Translations under genes and position numbers: made by a program
Part shown: piece by piece, positions 34,925 through 44,686 of the stretch
How the letters are laid out: every line of letters starts with the position of its first letter
Numbering within the stretch: position 1 is the stretch's first letter
Notes under the pieces: generated by a model
Database searches by the model: none
What the model was told of the DNA's origin: nothing
What the model saw: only the letters and a program-made list of their open reading frames with translations
Source of the DNA: Pseudomonadota bacterium
Lineage (GTDB): Bacteria; Desulfobacterota; Desulfobulbia; Desulfobulbales; SURF-16
Direction: 5' to 3'
Length of the DNA stretch: 64,000 nt
NCBI GenBank assembly: GCA_018822545.1
Contig: JAHJKA010000072.1
Location: 1-64,000 of the forward strand

Positions 34925-36632
34925 GGATTTCACCTATAAGAGTTTGCAGGGTAAAGGGCCGCCCATCATATTTATTGATCAAGTACGTGCAGCGATGGTT
35001 GGTTTCGCCATGGAGCACCCGCGCAAACTGACTCGTTGCATTATTTTCGACACAAATAGTGACCGGGGCCTCTTTGAGAAGGGCAACGTAGTCAAACTGC
35101 TCCAGCAGGGGAAACGGGTATATCTCGCTGAAGTAGAGCAGACCTATTTTGAACTCTCCGGCAAGATGTTCCACAGCCTCTTTCAACACGCCGAAGGTTG
35201 ATCCGTAGCCAACCACAATGGCCTGGGGATTATGTTCACCATAATAAAGGGGCGGCGATATTTCTTCCCGCAGCAGAGCCATTTTCTTAAAAAGCCTCTT
35301 CTCAACCATCAAGTTCCTGGTTGGGGCATCTTCGATGATATGGCCGTCCTCGTCATGTTCATCACTGTCAACGACAACCAGATGCTCTGAATCGCCAGGA
35401 ATTGCCAGGGGAGAAATACCGCTTTCAGTATAGGCATAACGCTGATAGCTTTCCAGGCCGACCAGCAATTCACCGCGCAATCGAAAATCCTCCTGATACA
35501 GCAATCTGCTGTCAAAATCAGCCAGGCTCCACTGGCAATCGGCAAGATACTGGTCAGATTGAATAAACACCGGAATTTGGTATTTTTCAGCAAGATGGAA
35601 GGCCTTATTGGTCAGATAAAATGCCTGCTCCGGGGTCCCAGGAGCAAAAATAACCCGGGGGAATTCGCCGTGGCCGCCATGCAGCACAAAGAGGAGATCA
35701 CTTTGCTCTGTGCGGGTGGGCAAGCCTGTAGCCGGCCCAGGCCGCTGGACCTCGGCGATAACCACGGGAGTTTCGGTGATTCCGGCCAGGGACAATCCTT
35801 CTGTCATCAAGGCAAAACCGCCGCCCGAGGTCCCGGTCATCGCCCTTACACCGGCGTAGGAGGCGCCAAGGGCCATATTGATAGCGGATATTTCATCCTC
35901 TGCCTGCTCAACCACAATCCCATATTTTGCAGCTTTACCAGCAATATAGTTCATAATCCCTGTGGCTGGGGTCATGGGATAGGCCGCATAGAACTTACAG
36001 CCACTGGCCAAGGCACCAAGACCAATAGCCTGACTGCCATTGATAAGCATCAGGGGCGCATCTGCCAGGGTGGCCACAGGCACAGATGGTATGGTGTCAT
36101 AATGAGCACGGGCATAGACAAAAGCTGCGTTGGCAACAGCATAGTTGCTAGCAACAATCTCTTCAGTTTTTTTTGAGATAAAGTCGCCGATGATTCCCTG
36201 AAAAGGGGCCAGAGGCAGATCAAGAACAGCCAGCACCGCCCCTATGCTCGCTGAGCTCACCATGACACGTGGCGCGTTCAGCTCTTCAACGAGAAGTGCC
36301 AGGGGGATATCCAGAAATTCCTCGCCCTCCTGTTTACCGCCGCAAGAGGCCTGGTCATAGAGAATATGACCTTGGTTATTGAGCTGATGCCGATGCAGAG
36401 CAATTGTCGGCAGATCAAGGGCCACAAGGAGATCATAGGTGTCACGCACCGATTCAAGCAGACGGTCAGCAAAGGTGATCTGGTAAAAATTATGGCCACC
36501 CCTGACCCGAGACATATAATCCTGGTGGCTGAAAACATAAAACCCGGCCCGCACAAAATATTTCGCCAATACGCCGCCGATAAGTTGCAGCCCTTGACCC
36601 GCTTCACCGCCTATCCGAATGGAATATTCCAT
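34911..36632 (-). CDS. korA: 2-oxoacid:ferredoxin oxidoreductase, fused gamma-alpha subunit
   Basis: 573 residues from the ATG at 36632, chosen because GGAGG lies seven bases upstream; the frame runs to 36725. Residues about 1-185 are the gamma domain (IRIGGEAGQGLQLIGGVLA, SHQDYMSRVRGGHNFYQI), then the alpha pyrimidine-binding and C-terminal domains (INGSQAIGLGALASGCKFYAAYPMTPATGI, TGTSGGGFALMTEGLSLAG, QRPGPATGLPTRTEQSD). The gamma-alpha fusion is typical of two-subunit KorAB enzymes. No separate ferredoxin-like delta subunit is nearby. Confidence 0.93.
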   Translation of the reverse strand: MEYSIRIGGEAGQGLQLIGGVLAKYFVRAGFYVFSHQDYMSRVRGGHNFYQITFADRLLESVRDTYDLLVALDLPTIALHRHQLNNQGHILYDQASCGGKQEGEEFLDIPLALLVEELNAPRVMVSSASIGAVLAVLDLPLAPFQGIIGDFISKKTEEIVASNYAVANAAFVYARAHYDTIPSVPVATLADAPLMLINGSQAIGLGALASGCKFYAAYPMTPATGIMNYIAGKAAKYGIVVEQAEDEISAINMALGASYAGVRAMTGTSGGGFALMTEGLSLAGITETPVVIAEVQRPGPATGLPTRTEQSDLLFVLHGGHGEFPRVIFAPGTPEQAFYLTNKAFHLAEKYQIPVFIQSDQYLADCQWSLADFDSRLLYQEDFRLRGELLVGLESYQRYAYTESGISPLAIPGDSEHLVVVDSDEHDEDGHIIEDAPTRNLMVEKRLFKKMALLREEISPPLYYGEHNPQAIVVGYGSTFGVLKEAVEHLAGEFKIGLLYFSEIYPFPLLEQFDYVALLKEAPVTICVENNATSQFARVLHGETNHRCTYLINKYDGRPFTLQTLIGEIHAYL

Positions 36633-36799
36633 AAAAAACCTCCAGGGGCAGCCAAGGGTTGCCCATAAACATTTCATAATCGCACAGCGATGCAGGTCGA
36701 CATTGTCAGCAGCACAACTCAGCAATAACCTTACACCAAGACGAAGTTCGCAGGGGAGGAAAGAAACATCCCTCCCCTGCCTGGCCGGTCAACAATCCA

Positions 36800-37342
36800 T
36801 CAATGCCACGACTTTCTGATCTCCTCACCGAGCTTAACAGCCCAGGGCTCATCCTGAACGTCAAAAAGGGTCATGGCCCATTTATAGACCTGGGGAGAGA
36901 TGGCAAAATTACGCATGAATTCTTCGACCTCGATGCCGGCATGCCCAAGGGCCTGCTTCATATCCTCTTGCGCCTCTTTATCGTGATGCAGCGCCCGATG
37001 AGCGAGGGAACGGGCCACCCAGGCTTCTGAACGCTCTGGGTTGAGGTCAAGAACCATGGTGAGATCGGCAATGGTCTCCTGTAACTCTGCATGATTAAGA
37101 TGGGTGATACCACGATAAAAAAGGGCCAGTTCAGCATCGTGATCAAATTCCAGGACATGGCTGAAATCTTCTACCGCCTCATCAAAATCAGCGTTTTTCA
37201 GATGGGCCATACCCAGGGCCAGATAGCCTTTTTCAGGTTGCAGACCATGCTCCAGGGCTGCGGAAAAAGAGGCTATACTTTTCCGATAATCACCTTGCAA
37301 GAAGGATTTTTGCCCGGTCAGGAAATCATGTAGCGCATTCAT
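36800..37342 (-). CDS. TPR protein
   Basis: 180 residues composed of about four TPR motifs (GYLALGMAHLKNADFDEAVEDF, ALFYRGITHLNHAELQETIADL, AWVARSLAHRALHHDKEAQEDM) and a C-terminal helix pair. GGAGGTGCG precedes the ATG. It is probably cytoplasmic; no signal peptide is visible. It lies 167 bases upstream of korA on the same strand and may share its transcript. A pentanucleotide repeat sits 180 bases upstream of its start. No enzymatic domain. Confidence 0.85.
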   Translation of the reverse strand: MNALHDFLTGQKSFLQGDYRKSIASFSAALEHGLQPEKGYLALGMAHLKNADFDEAVEDFSHVLEFDHDAELALFYRGITHLNHAELQETIADLTMVLDLNPERSEAWVARSLAHRALHHDKEAQEDMKQALGHAGIEVEEFMRNFAISPQVYKWAMTLFDVQDEPWAVKLGEEIRKSWH

Positions 37343-37685
37343 AACGCACCTCCAAAAAATTCTATTTTAAAGAGACTAAAATCTTATTTGAAATCCTGTT
37401 CCACAACGGGAAGGATTTACATAAACAATAATCATCATCACCAGTGTGACAATATGCCACATTCACGATGACAGATGGAAGGCTATAAAAGAAAAGAAAC
37501 CGAATAAAGAAAATTCCCTGGAGAGAAGAGAAGAGAAGAGAAGAGAAGAGAAGAGAAGAGAAGAGAAGCAAGATTGCGCCGAAGCAAAAACGTCTCAGGT
37601 AGCCGGAAAACGGCTTACTGGCAATAAGATAAGAATATCACTCCGTCGTGGCGAACCTGAAAATCTGGACCTGGGAGTTTTGGAC
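37343..37685. other. Upstream region of the TPR-kor genes with a short tandem repeat
   Basis: About 343 bases between the purC terminator and the TPR gene. It contains the AGAGA repeat at 37522-37568. An open frame at 37446-37790 passes through it, but looks accidental (runs of Glu/Arg). Confidence 0.5.
37522..37568. repeat. Pentanucleotide tandem repeat, about 9.4 copies of AGAGA
   Basis: Nine perfect copies plus two bases of a sixth-phase AGAGA unit (reads GAAGA in other phase). Located roughly 180-225 bases upstream of the TPR gene start and outside any supported gene. Such short tandem arrays can change length by slipped-strand pairing. Confidence 0.9.
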
Positions 37686-37730
37686 AAAAAAGGGGGAGCA
37701 GTCGGCAACAGGCTGCTTCCCCTTTTTTTT
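37686..37730. terminator. Bidirectional terminator downstream of purC
   Basis: AAAAAAGGGGGAGCAG pairs with CTGCTTCCCCTTTTTT (one G-T mismatch) around an 11-base loop, with eight Ts on the plus strand. It is 18 bases beyond the purC stop on its minus strand, where the reverse orientation also ends in a T run. Confidence 0.8.
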
Positions 37731-37747
37731 AATATCAACAGAAAAAC

Positions 37748-38638
37748 TTACAAACCGCTGCCGGTAATGCGCTCCAGGGCCTCAAGATAGCGGGCCCCTG
37801 TTTTTTCAAGAATTTCTGCAGGCAGAGGCGGGGCGGGCGGAGTTTTATCCCAGGTCAGGCTGGAGAGATAATCGCGAAGAAACTGCTTGTCGAAACTGGC
37901 CTGGCCGCGGCCGATAACATAATCATCCTCAGGCCAAAAGCGCGAACTGTCGGGGGTGAGCACCTCATCGATGAGCATCAGCTTGCCATCATACCAACCC
38001 AGCTCGAACTTGGTATCGGCAATGATGATGCCTTTAGAACGGGCATAATCCGCCGCCTTTTCATAGAGGCGGACACAGACATCGGCAATCTGCGCCGTCT
38101 CATCTTTACCCACCAGCTTCTCCATCTCAGCCACCGAGATATTCTCATCATGGAGGCCCTGCTCCGCTTTGGTGGAGGGGGTAAACAGGACCTGCGGCAA
38201 CTTCTGGGACTCCTGCATACCCTCAGGCAGCTTAAAACCGCAGACAGTGGTGTTTTTCTTGTACGCACTCCAGAAGGAACCGGAAATATAGCCGCGGACA
38301 ATACACTCCACCGGCAGGGGTTTGGCCTTTTTAACCAACATGGAACGGCCCCGGAGTATATCCTTAAATGGCGCACAGGAGGCTGGATAGGTGTCGGGAT
38401 CAGCGCTGATCAGGTGATGGGGAATGATATCCTTGAGAAGATCAAACCAAAACAGCGATAGCTTGGTGAGCACCCTGCCCTTATTGGGAATGGGCTCGTT
38501 CATAATCACATCATAGGCGGATATACGATCAGTGGCCACCATCAGCAGGTTGCCATCAACCTCGTAAAGATCACGTACCTTCCCACGATTGATGAGCTGT
38601 AAACCTTGAAGATTTGTTTGTGTTATAGATTGGCTCAT
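37748..38638 (-). CDS. purC: Phosphoribosylaminoimidazole-succinocarboxamide synthase
   Basis: 296 residues. It joins aspartate to CAIR with ATP in purine biosynthesis. SAICAR synthetase motifs: [10 protein letters not shown] (about 18-27), [46 protein letters not shown], and the ATP-binding [26 protein letters not shown] block. AAGGAAAA lies upstream. It is monocistronic: a terminator follows and mutL stops 135 bases upstream. purE and purD are elsewhere in the window. Confidence 0.97.
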   Translation of the reverse strand: MSQSITQTNLQGLQLINRGKVRDLYEVDGNLLMVATDRISAYDVIMNEPIPNKGRVLTKLSLFWFDLLKDIIPHHLISADPDTYPASCAPFKDILRGRSMLVKKAKPLPVECIVRGYISGSFWSAYKKNTTVCGFKLPEGMQESQKLPQVLFTPSTKAEQGLHDENISVAEMEKLVGKDETAQIADVCVRLYEKAADYARSKGIIIADTKFELGWYDGKLMLIDEVLTPDSSRFWPEDDYVIGRGQASFDKQFLRDYLSSLTWDKTPPAPPLPAEILEKTGARYLEALERITGSGL

Positions 38639-38773
38639 GGGGTTTTCCTTTTTTTTTAAGAGTAAAGAGTTGGCCTGTTTTTTACCATAAAGAGCGGCAG
38701 TCAGAAAGTTTCTTTTTTGGAAAGGTCGACCGCCCTAACCAAGACGCTTGTCCCGGGTAAAGGGGATACAATC

Positions 38774-40639
38774 TCAGGTACGTTTAAACCATTTTTTCAC
38801 TTCATCCGGCGAAAAGAGGCGGTAAACAGGGCGACCATGGGGACAATGGGAAAAGACATCAGCCGTCAGCATCTGCTCGACAAGGGCCATGCCTTCCTCG
38901 TGTTGCAGGACATGGTTGGCCTTAACCGCCGCCTTACAGGCCATGGTAGCCAAGACATCTTCAAGGCGGGTGGCCCGGGAGGCAGAGATATCAGGGGCCA
39001 CATATTGATCAATGATGCCGCTGAAGATCTCCAATGGCCCAAGATAGGCAAGCAGCGCAGGAATAGCCTTGATGACAAAGGTCTCGCCACCGAATTCCGC
39101 CACCTCCAACCCCATCTCGACAATCTCATCATGATGGTTGTGCAGGGCCTGAATCTGGGCGGCGGTGCACTCCACCATCTCAGGAAAAAGAAGGGTCTGG
39201 CGGGCCACCGTCCGGCTGGCGAGCTGTTTTTTCAGTTTCTCAAAAAGGAGCCGTTCATGGGCCGCATGCTGATCGATAACCACCAATCCTTCATTACTGG
39301 CACAGAGAAGATAGGAGTCTTGGTATTGACCAATATAGTTGATATGATTCAGGCCAGAAGGAGTCGAGGTAGCCATGGAGTCGAAATCAGGCCGATGAGC
39401 ACCAACCGGATCGTTCTGGACGGAATGAGGCTGAGCAGGCGAGGCCGGGGGCGATGTTTTTAGTGCCTGGCCATCATCTGAAAGCAACACTGATTTTTTT
39501 TCACGACAAGAGGGAAAGAGCGAAACAGGCTGCGGCAGTGGTTCCTGACCGACGGCCGCAGGCTCTCTGGTCTGGGGGGCAACGGGTCGGCTCGGACGGG
39601 GCTGAAAGGTGCCGAACAAGGCCTTTTTCACCTGGCCCTGATACCTTTCCAGGCCGGTGCGCACCGCTTCCACCACGGCCTGATGAATAACATTGGCCTG
39701 CCGGAAACGAATCTCCTGTTTGGTGGGGTGGACATTGACATCTACCTCAGCCAGCGGTGTTGAGACCATAATAACCCCGGCAGGACGACGCCCCTTCATA
39801 TAATAACCGTGGGCCCCTTCGCTGACGGCATGGCTCACCATCCGATCGCGCACCGGGCGCCCAAGAACAAAGAGGCGTAATTGACCAGCCGGGCCAGCCA
39901 TGACATCAGGCGAGAGCAACCAGCCATGGACGGCAATTTCTCCGCCATCCTCGTATTTATGCCAATCAATGGCCAGAAGGCTGCCGGGTTTTTTCTGGCC
40001 GAAAAGGGTGGCCACCCGGTGCTCAAGACTATCGCCGGAGGCAAAAGAAAGCACCTCCCGACCATCGACCACGAGGCGGAAACCGACCTCAGGATGGGCA
40101 AGTGCCGCACAGAGCACGACCTCTTCCACATGGGAAAGCTCGGTACGTTTGGTCTTCAGGAATTTACGACGGGCCGGGACATTACCGAAAAGATCGCGAA
40201 CCTCCATGACCGTGCCCTGACTGCAGCCCATTTCATGGACCTTTCTGACCTGGCCATAGCGGATTTCAGCCAGGGTGCCAAGCTCGGCCCCTGGTCGTTT
40301 TGAAGTGATGACAAGCTGAGACACCGAGGCAATGGAGGGCACTGCTTCACCCCGAAAGCCCAGGGTGGTGATACCATTGAGATCAGCTGCCTCTTTGAGT
40401 TTACTGGTGGCATGCCGCTCAAGGCAGAGCAGGACATCATCCGCATCCATGCCCTCACCGTTGTCAATAACCCGCAACAGCCTGGTACCGCCGCCCTCCA
40501 CCTCAACGGTGATATGGCTAGCTTTAGCATCAAGGCCGTTTTCAACAAATTCTTTCACCACCGAGGCCGGTCTTTCAACGACCTCGCCGGCAGCGATCTT
40601 ATTAGCCAGATCCTCAGGGAGGATTTTTATTTTTGACAC
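38774..40639 (-). CDS. mutL: DNA mismatch repair protein MutL, endonuclease-active type
   Basis: 621 residues. GHKL ATPase: FVENGLDAKAS, DNGEGMDADD, ATSKL, LGFRGEAVPS. C-terminal domain carries DQHAAHERLLFEKL, matching the DQHA(X)2E(X)4E endonuclease motif of MutL proteins from bacteria lacking MutH, plus CPHGRPVYRLF near the end. It links MutS recognition to strand nicking. A proline-rich linker separates the halves (about 345-430). It sits between purC and the M23 peptidase gene on the same strand; its start lies 10 bases downstream of the peptidase stop. Confidence 0.95.
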   Translation of the reverse strand: MSKIKILPEDLANKIAAGEVVERPASVVKEFVENGLDAKASHITVEVEGGGTRLLRVIDNGEGMDADDVLLCLERHATSKLKEAADLNGITTLGFRGEAVPSIASVSQLVITSKRPGAELGTLAEIRYGQVRKVHEMGCSQGTVMEVRDLFGNVPARRKFLKTKRTELSHVEEVVLCAALAHPEVGFRLVVDGREVLSFASGDSLEHRVATLFGQKKPGSLLAIDWHKYEDGGEIAVHGWLLSPDVMAGPAGQLRLFVLGRPVRDRMVSHAVSEGAHGYYMKGRRPAGVIMVSTPLAEVDVNVHPTKQEIRFRQANVIHQAVVEAVRTGLERYQGQVKKALFGTFQPRPSRPVAPQTREPAAVGQEPLPQPVSLFPSCREKKSVLLSDDGQALKTSPPASPAQPHSVQNDPVGAHRPDFDSMATSTPSGLNHINYIGQYQDSYLLCASNEGLVVIDQHAAHERLLFEKLKKQLASRTVARQTLLFPEMVECTAAQIQALHNHHDEIVEMGLEVAEFGGETFVIKAIPALLAYLGPLEIFSGIIDQYVAPDISASRATRLEDVLATMACKAAVKANHVLQHEEGMALVEQMLTADVFSHCPHGRPVYRLFSPDEVKKWFKRT

Positions 40640-40649
40640 CAGCGAAACC

Positions 40650-42017
40650 CTATTTCAGATAGCTCTCGATATGAAGATCAAGCCAGGAGCCATCCCACCA
40701 CTCCAGGGGATCAACCATAATTCCATTCACCAGCATGGAGTAATGCAGATGGTCGCCACCAGCCATGCCCGTCGTTCCTGTGGCACCGAGCAGGCCATTC
40801 TTGGCAATGATCTCACCGGGAGCAACCGATATTTGACTCATATGGGAGTACAGACTGAAAACGCCGGTTCCATGATCAAGCACGACAGTATTCCCATAGA
40901 TTCCGCGATAATCAGCATAGACAACTTTCCCTTTATTGGCGGCCTTGACCGGGGCTTGACGCACCGAGGCGATATCATTGCCGAGATGGACCTGATTATC
41001 GATCTTCTTACCCTTGTACATATAGGTGCGATGATCAGCAAAGCTGGCTTTTCCTGCTCCGGGCATACGACCGAACTTCCCGCTCCACAATTTTTCGGGC
41101 ACAGAGTGGGAGCAGAGTTCACGAAACTTTATGTTATTTTCTGCGCGCACCTTATTGTTCACATAGAGGTATTGCTCAACATTAGAGCCCGTCATTTCCG
41201 GGTAATATTGGGAAAATTCAGGAATTTTCAGTTCGAGAAACGAATCAGGTATATCAATGGTATCTCTTTTCAAAGCCCGCTTTTTGACAATCATACCAAA
41301 GGGTGCCTTACCCTGATTACCGGCGACATCTTCGGCAAGAACATAGAGTGATGTTATCTTTTCCGTATCAAAAGGTAAGCCAATCATGGCTGCATACATA
41401 TCCTTGCCTTCAACAGCGAAACCAGGGTGAAAATCAGCATTAATAATGACACCATGCCGGGGAACATCTTCATCCATCTTGTAGGTGACGATACCGGAAC
41501 CGCCCTGCTTGATATAGCGAGGGGAATCAAGTTTAGTCACTTTAGGCGGATGGGTATCAAATTCCACCGGAAGAATGACCTGAATCTCATTGCCAGCACC
41601 AAACCGCCAAAACGAATAATCCCGCGCATTGATTACCACTTCCGCCGGTCCATCAGCAAGACCAAGACGCACCGTATCAAGGGTGACCGTAAAAACCATT
41701 TCTCGTGGTCCGGCCTGGCCTATCCAACCCCGACGCGGGAAAATCTTATCGACGACCACCGATGACTTATTGTTTTGAACGACACTGACCTGAACATGTC
41801 GCAAGCCACTCTTCTGATCAGCAGCTTCAAATTGAAGCTCCTTCAGCGCGCTCAGTAACGGAGGCAAGGGAGACAGATTAATGGTAGGTTGTTCTCGCTC
41901 ATTAACATAAAACAACAAGGCCGCGGCAATGACAAAAATAAATAATATTACTGCTATAAAAATGGCTGAACCACCGCTCTTTGCCCGGCTGCTCTTACTT
42001 GCCGATAACAATCCCAT
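40650..42017 (-). CDS. M23-family zinc metallopeptidase, membrane anchored
   Basis: 455 residues. A short N-terminal membrane helix (about 18-40, IFIAVILFIFVIAAALLFYV), a long periplasmic region of beta-type domains (about 45-290), then the LytM/M23 catalytic domain: HLGNDIAS (zinc ligands His and Asp) and GGDHLHYSM with the third and catalytic His. Family members cut peptidoglycan cross-bridges or activate amidases. All zinc ligands appear intact, so it should be an active cell-wall hydrolase facing the periplasm. Divergent from the geranylgeranyl-reductase-family gene. Confidence 0.9.
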   Translation of the reverse strand: MGLLSASKSSRAKSGGSAIFIAVILFIFVIAAALLFYVNEREQPTINLSPLPPLLSALKELQFEAADQKSGLRHVQVSVVQNNKSSVVVDKIFPRRGWIGQAGPREMVFTVTLDTVRLGLADGPAEVVINARDYSFWRFGAGNEIQVILPVEFDTHPPKVTKLDSPRYIKQGGSGIVTYKMDEDVPRHGVIINADFHPGFAVEGKDMYAAMIGLPFDTEKITSLYVLAEDVAGNQGKAPFGMIVKKRALKRDTIDIPDSFLELKIPEFSQYYPEMTGSNVEQYLYVNNKVRAENNIKFRELCSHSVPEKLWSGKFGRMPGAGKASFADHRTYMYKGKKIDNQVHLGNDIASVRQAPVKAANKGKVVYADYRGIYGNTVVLDHGTGVFSLYSHMSQISVAPGEIIAKNGLLGATGTTGMAGGDHLHYSMLVNGIMVDPLEWWDGSWLDLHIESYLK

Positions 42018-42244
42018 GTGTTTTCTCCAGATGTGTTAAAATTTCTCTAAGGGGGGTGAAAATAAATGAACAGGGAGGGGACATCTTCGCGCCAGCGAGA
42101 TTTTACGCTCCCAAAAGAACATTTTCAATTTGTGCATATCACCAACAAAACTACCTTAAAGCGTGGACAGGTCAAAGTTTTTTCTTGCATAACCAACCAC
42201 CTGCCACTACTTTTGCCTCTCATATAAAGCCATACACACTTACC

Positions 42245-43267
42245 ATGACGCAAGATCATTTCCATAGCATAATTATCGGGGCAGGACCAGCCGGCTTGAG
42301 TTGTGCCCGCATTCTGGCGGCAAGCGGCAAGCGTGTTCTGGTCTGTGAAAAGAACAAAAAAATTGGCCCCAAAATCTGCGCTGGCGGTGTGACCTCATCA
42401 GGTCTGAATCTGGCCATCCCGGCCCAACTTTTAGAACGACAATTCCCCATCCAAAATGTTTCATCAACCTTTCAGGCAACAAGGTTGATCAGTAATGATG
42501 CCATGGTTTCAACGGTTAACCGCGAGAAGCTGGGGCAATGGATGGCTACAACAACCACCAAGGCCGGTGCACAAATTATTACCGATGCCACGGTGCAGAA
42601 AATATCGAGGTCCAAGATCATTACCAGTAAAGGCACCTTCAGTTTTGATTTCCTGATAGGAGCAGACGGTTCAAACTCGTTGGTTCGTCGTTTTCTCAAC
42701 ATACCTTCCACAAAAATAGGCGTGGGGATTCAGTACCACCTGCCCATCTCCATGACAGAGATGGTCTGGCACCTTGACCCCAAACAGTTTAATACCGGCT
42801 ATTGTTGGATTTTCCCCCAGGCCCAAAGAACCTCTGTGGGCGCCTATTGTTTTCGTAGGGACATGCCACCGAAGATCCTTAAAGATCGTCTCCACACCTG
42901 GCTTAAAAGTCTCAACATTGATTACCATGGCTTAAAGCCAGAGGCCGCCAATATCAATTTTGATTACCAGGGGTGGAAATTTAACAACATCTATCTGGCC
43001 GGTGACGCTGGCGGTTTTGCCTCCGGCCTTACCGGGGAAGGAATCTTACCGGCCATCATTTCCGGGGAGGAAATTGCCGCCACTATTCTGAACCCCGACC
43101 ACCAACCGCAACGGCTCAACAGGCTTATTAAAAATCATCAGCGCCATACCCGCCTGCTGCTTATGTCCGGCAAAAACAGATTTGGCTGTCAACTTATCAT
43201 GGAGAGCCTGATTCTTGCTCTCAAGTTAAAAATCATCCCCTTTTCCGCCCTTGAAATGGCACACTAG
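42245..43267 (+). CDS. Geranylgeranyl-reductase-family FAD oxidoreductase
   Basis: 340 residues from the ATG at 42245; the frame opens upstream to 41981, over the divergent peptidase start. FAD-binding GAGPAGLSCARILA at the N-terminus, KKIGPKICAGGVTSSG typical of the GGR family, IGADGSNSLVRRFL, and YLAGDAGGFASGLTGEGILP near the C-terminus (GDAAG motif). The family reduces prenyl chains, including those of quinones or archaeal lipids. It is followed after 10 bases by a small dihaem cytochrome, which suggests electron transfer to or from it. The actual substrate is unknown. Confidence 0.85.
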   Translation: MTQDHFHSIIIGAGPAGLSCARILAASGKRVLVCEKNKKIGPKICAGGVTSSGLNLAIPAQLLERQFPIQNVSSTFQATRLISNDAMVSTVNREKLGQWMATTTTKAGAQIITDATVQKISRSKIITSKGTFSFDFLIGADGSNSLVRRFLNIPSTKIGVGIQYHLPISMTEMVWHLDPKQFNTGYCWIFPQAQRTSVGAYCFRRDMPPKILKDRLHTWLKSLNIDYHGLKPEAANINFDYQGWKFNNIYLAGDAGGFASGLTGEGILPAIISGEEIAATILNPDHQPQRLNRLIKNHQRHTRLLLMSGKNRFGCQLIMESLILALKLKIIPFSALEMAH

Positions 43268-43277
43268 GAAACTTACC

Positions 43278-43559
43278 ATGACAGACCTCAAAAAGAAAAA
43301 CACCCTGCTGTATAATATCATCTTTGTTATTGTTGGCGGGGCCTTGCTGTTTTTTCTCCTCAACGCCCCAGAAGAAAGCACGGCGCGCATTCCCTATGAT
43401 GAAAACCACCAACGTTTTTACAGCATGGGCAAAAAAGAGGCGGAGAAATTCTGTGACTCATGCCATTACCAGGAGGGTGATGCCCCCTTGCCCATTGATC
43501 ATCCTCCCAAATACCGCTGCCTGTTCTGTCATAAAAAAGTAGAGAAAAATGGCAACTGA
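43278..43559 (+). CDS. Small membrane-anchored dihaem c-type cytochrome
   Basis: 93 residues from the ATG at 43278 (an ATG at 43251 is in frame but would overlap the previous gene). One N-terminal membrane helix (NIIFVIVGGALLFFLL) and two haem c attachment motifs, CDSCH and CLFCH, in a 45-residue periplasmic part. A downstream Met/His could serve as axial ligands. TAGGAAAC lies before the start. It overlaps tsaE by 11 bases. It resembles small NapB/NrfB-like cytochrome modules but I do not recognise the family. Confidence 0.8.
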   Translation: MTDLKKKNTLLYNIIFVIVGGALLFFLLNAPEESTARIPYDENHQRFYSMGKKEAEKFCDSCHYQEGDAPLPIDHPPKYRCLFCHKKVEKNGN

Positions 43560-44049
43560 TAAATCCGCCCATATTGACCTGGCAGATTTAGAACAGACCA
43601 TGGCTTTTGGCTACCATATCGGCACCGTTGCTCAGGCGGGCGATGTGATTCTACTCACCGGGGATCTTGGGGCCGGCAAAACCACCCTGACCCAGGCCAT
43701 CGGCAGAGGCTTACAGGTCGCTGCCAGTTGCTATATCACCAGCCCCACCTTCAGCCTGCTCCATGAGTATCCGGGCCGCATCCCTCTCTACCACATGGAT
43801 CTCTATCGTTTAGCCGGTGAAGAGGAAATCGAAGAACTCGGCTTTGAAGAGTACATTTATGGTCAGGGTCTCACTGTCATTGAATGGCCTGAACGTCTTG
43901 GCGAGCTCACCCCCAGAAATTATCTGGAAATACAACTTATCTCCCCTACTCCGGAAACAAGACACGTCACCTTGTCTGCCCATGGCAATATGTGCTGCAG
44001 ACTCAAGGATTTTCTTGAGTACGACTCTTTGCAGCGCAGCACGACATAA
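43549..44049 (+). CDS. tsaE: tRNA threonylcarbamoyladenosine biosynthesis ATPase TsaE
   Basis: 166 residues. P-loop LLTGDLGAGKTTLTQAIGRGL, the TsaE signature SPTFSLLHEYPG and HMDLYRL, and EWPERL. With TsaB/TsaC/TsaD it makes the universal t6A37 of ANN-decoding tRNAs, and is essential in many bacteria. tsaC is encoded 5 kb away on the other strand. The start lies within the last codons of the cytochrome gene, so it is translationally coupled to it. Confidence 0.95.
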   Translation: MATDKSAHIDLADLEQTMAFGYHIGTVAQAGDVILLTGDLGAGKTTLTQAIGRGLQVAASCYITSPTFSLLHEYPGRIPLYHMDLYRLAGEEEIEELGFEEYIYGQGLTVIEWPERLGELTPRNYLEIQLISPTPETRHVTLSAHGNMCCRLKDFLEYDSLQRSTT

Positions 44050-44266
44050 CAAACCGCCGTGCTGGTATCGTTTTTGTCTTCATTATTGCTAAACCTCGTG
44101 CACGGCCACGCCTTTCAGATCAGCACACTGTCATTGAACCGCAAAAGAAACGTTTGACTTTCCTTTTGTCCGGATGAAATAATTCATAAATGGTACGCTT
44201 TAAAAGCAGCAAAGGAATCGAACGATCGACATAATTAAAAAAAAGTCATGTTTACATATCGTCGCG

Positions 44267-44686
44267 ATGACACCAAACGATTCTAAAAACTCCATCCACA
44301 GGTTTCATCATCGGCTGCCCTCTACACTTGAGGGGATCAATAAAACGGTAGCGGAACTAACAGATTTCATAAAAGAAATAGAATTAAAAACGAATTATTT
44401 TGCCCTTATTTTCCTGGTCCGCGAGGCCCTCAACAATGCCGTCATCCATGGCAACAAAATGAGCCCAACCAAACAGGTGCAAATTGATGTCGTGGTTGAA
44501 GGTGCCAACATATCGATTACCATTCGTGATGAGGGTGACGGTTTCCACTGGCGAAAATGGGTTGACCGTCAACCTGTGAACCCAGAAAAAACGAGTGGCC
44601 GCGGCGTTTACGCTCTTCAGCAATACGGTTACAGCATACGCTACAACGACAAAGGCAATATATTGCACTTAAACCGAGAAATATAA
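44267..44686 (+). CDS. RsbW-like serine kinase / anti-sigma factor
   Basis: 139 residues, an HATPase_c domain: LVREALNNAVIHGNKMSP (N box), IRDEGDGFHW (G1) and TSGRGVYALQQYGYS (G2). In RsbW/SpoIIAB systems such kinases phosphorylate a STAS anti-sigma-antagonist and sequester a sigma factor. The partner STAS gene starts one base inside its stop (TAATG). No sigma factor or PP2C phosphatase lies beside it. Confidence 0.9.
   Translation: MTPNDSKNSIHRFHHRLPSTLEGINKTVAELTDFIKEIELKTNYFALIFLVREALNNAVIHGNKMSPTKQVQIDVVVEGANISITIRDEGDGFHWRKWVDRQPVNPEKTSGRGVYALQQYGYSIRYNDKGNILHLNREI

Noticed and set aside
37446-37790. 114-codon frame through the AGAGA array
   Set aside because: Runs of Glu/Arg come from the repeat; it also overlaps the purC terminator and end.
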